6,697 nt of DNA. Origin: Clostridiaceae bacterium (GTDB lineage Bacteria; Bacillota; Clostridia; UBA1212; DUPL01). The DNA lies in contig JAAYLF010000030.1 in the NCBI GenBank assembly GCA_012522035.1, positions 1 to 6,697 on the forward strand, written 5' to 3'. Made by a program: the position numbers and the translations under genes. The notes beneath the pieces are model-generated. The model was not told the origin of the DNA and ran no database searches. It was given only the letters and a program-made list of their open reading frames with translations. Shown here piece by piece: positions 6,345-6,697 of this stretch. How positions within the stretch are numbered: position 1 is the first letter of the stretch; every line of letters begins with the position of its first letter.

Positions 6345-6697
6345 ATGGAAAAAATCAAATTCGGGTTCGTTCGTCATCCTTACGAGCCCGTTTTTAATAA
6401 AGATTCCAAGGTTTTGATTTTAGGCACTGTTCCTTCCACCGCATCAAGGCAATACGGCTTTTACTACACCCATCCACAAAACAGGTTCTGGAGAGTTCTA
6501 TCTTCCATTCTCAATTGCGAATTTCCTGATACCATAGAAAAAAAGATTGAAATGCTGTTAAAAAACCGCATTGCTGTTTGGGATGTGGTAAAAGAGACAG
6601 AAATAAAAGGAAGCTGTGACAATACAATCAAGAACCCCAAACCCAATGATATCAACCTGATTCTTAATAACGCTGACATAAGGGCAATATTCACAAC
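6345..6697 (+). CDS. Probable DNA-deoxyinosine glycosylase, uracil-DNA glycosylase superfamily (3' end cut by window)
   Basis: This gene begins one base after the trxA stop and runs off the right edge; 117 codons are present. The translation starts MEKIKFGFVRHPYEPVF and continues with LILGTVPS (residues 24-31), HPQNRFWRVL (43-52), AVWDVV and EIKGSCDNTI. This pattern is recognised from memory as the hypoxanthine (deoxyinosine)-DNA glycosylase branch of the uracil-DNA glycosylase superfamily. Such enzymes excise deaminated bases, and full-length members are around 160-170 residues, so perhaps 50 residues are missing. No good ribosome binding site precedes the ATG, so translation is probably coupled to trxA termination (TAATATG). 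The HPYEPVF segment matches the usual N-terminus of the family, which supports a start at or near 6345. The base specificity is inferred from similarity only. Confidence 0.8.
   Translation, partial: MEKIKFGFVRHPYEPVFNKDSKVLILGTVPSTASRQYGFYYTHPQNRFWRVLSSILNCEFPDTIEKKIEMLLKNRIAVWDVVKETEIKGSCDNTIKNPKPNDINLILNNADIRAIFT
6362..6395 (+). terminator. Terminator-shaped hairpin with T-tract, inside the start of the glycosylase gene
   Basis: CGGGTTCGT (6362-6370) pairs with ACGAGCCCG (6382-6390) in a 9-bp stem with one U-G wobble and an 11-base loop, followed directly by TTTTT (6391-6395). This is the shape of an intrinsic terminator and sits 18 bases after the trxA stop, where one would be expected. 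It also encodes residues about 6-17 of the downstream gene, so it may act as a partial terminator or attenuator, or be a coincidence of codons. Confidence 0.5.

Noticed and set aside
6464..6694. A 76-codon minus-strand frame at the right edge.
   Set aside because: It is antisense to the glycosylase-like frame, which has recognisable family motifs.

Overview
The window looks like chromosomal DNA of a low-GC, anaerobic Firmicute, most likely a clostridium of the Acetivibrio/Ruminiclostridium kind. Three things suggest this: an oxygen-sensitive class III ribonucleotide reductase with its radical-SAM activase, strong AGGAGG-type ribosome binding sites with AT-rich leaders, and protein sequences of clostridial type. 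The lineage is inferred from sequence character and was not checked by any search. No mobile element, tRNA, rRNA or CRISPR array is visible, and the region reads as ordinary core genome, densely packed with little intergenic DNA.

Layout. From 1 to 1880 on the plus strand lie the 3' part of nrdD (anaerobic ribonucleoside-triphosphate reductase, cut by the left edge) and the complete nrdG, overlapping by 7 bp. From 1870 to 5851 on the minus strand is a four-gene polyamine operon, transcribed speD, speA, speE, speB. Its last gene runs tail-to-tail into nrdG with an 11-bp overlap. From 5852 to 6031 is the only real intergenic space, a divergent promoter region serving speD leftward and trxA rightward. 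From 6032 the plus strand carries trxA (thioredoxin). One base after its stop begins a DNA-deoxyinosine glycosylase-like gene that is cut by the right edge.

How the genes work together. The spe operon encodes a whole route from arginine to spermidine. SpeA makes agmatine from arginine, SpeB hydrolyses agmatine to putrescine and urea, SpeD makes decarboxylated S-adenosylmethionine, and SpeE joins its aminopropyl group to putrescine. No ornithine decarboxylase step is needed. Each junction is tight or overlapping (18 bp, 1 bp, 7 bp), which implies one transcript and translational coupling. NrdD and NrdG form a second functional pair making deoxynucleotides without oxygen. Thioredoxin is a general disulfide reductant and might also serve NrdD.

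Points for a second look: a terminator-shaped hairpin with a T-tract that falls inside the first codons of the glycosylase gene just after trxA, the 11-bp convergent overlap with no visible terminator, and inverted repeats in the divergent promoter region. I found no strong candidate for an undescribed system.
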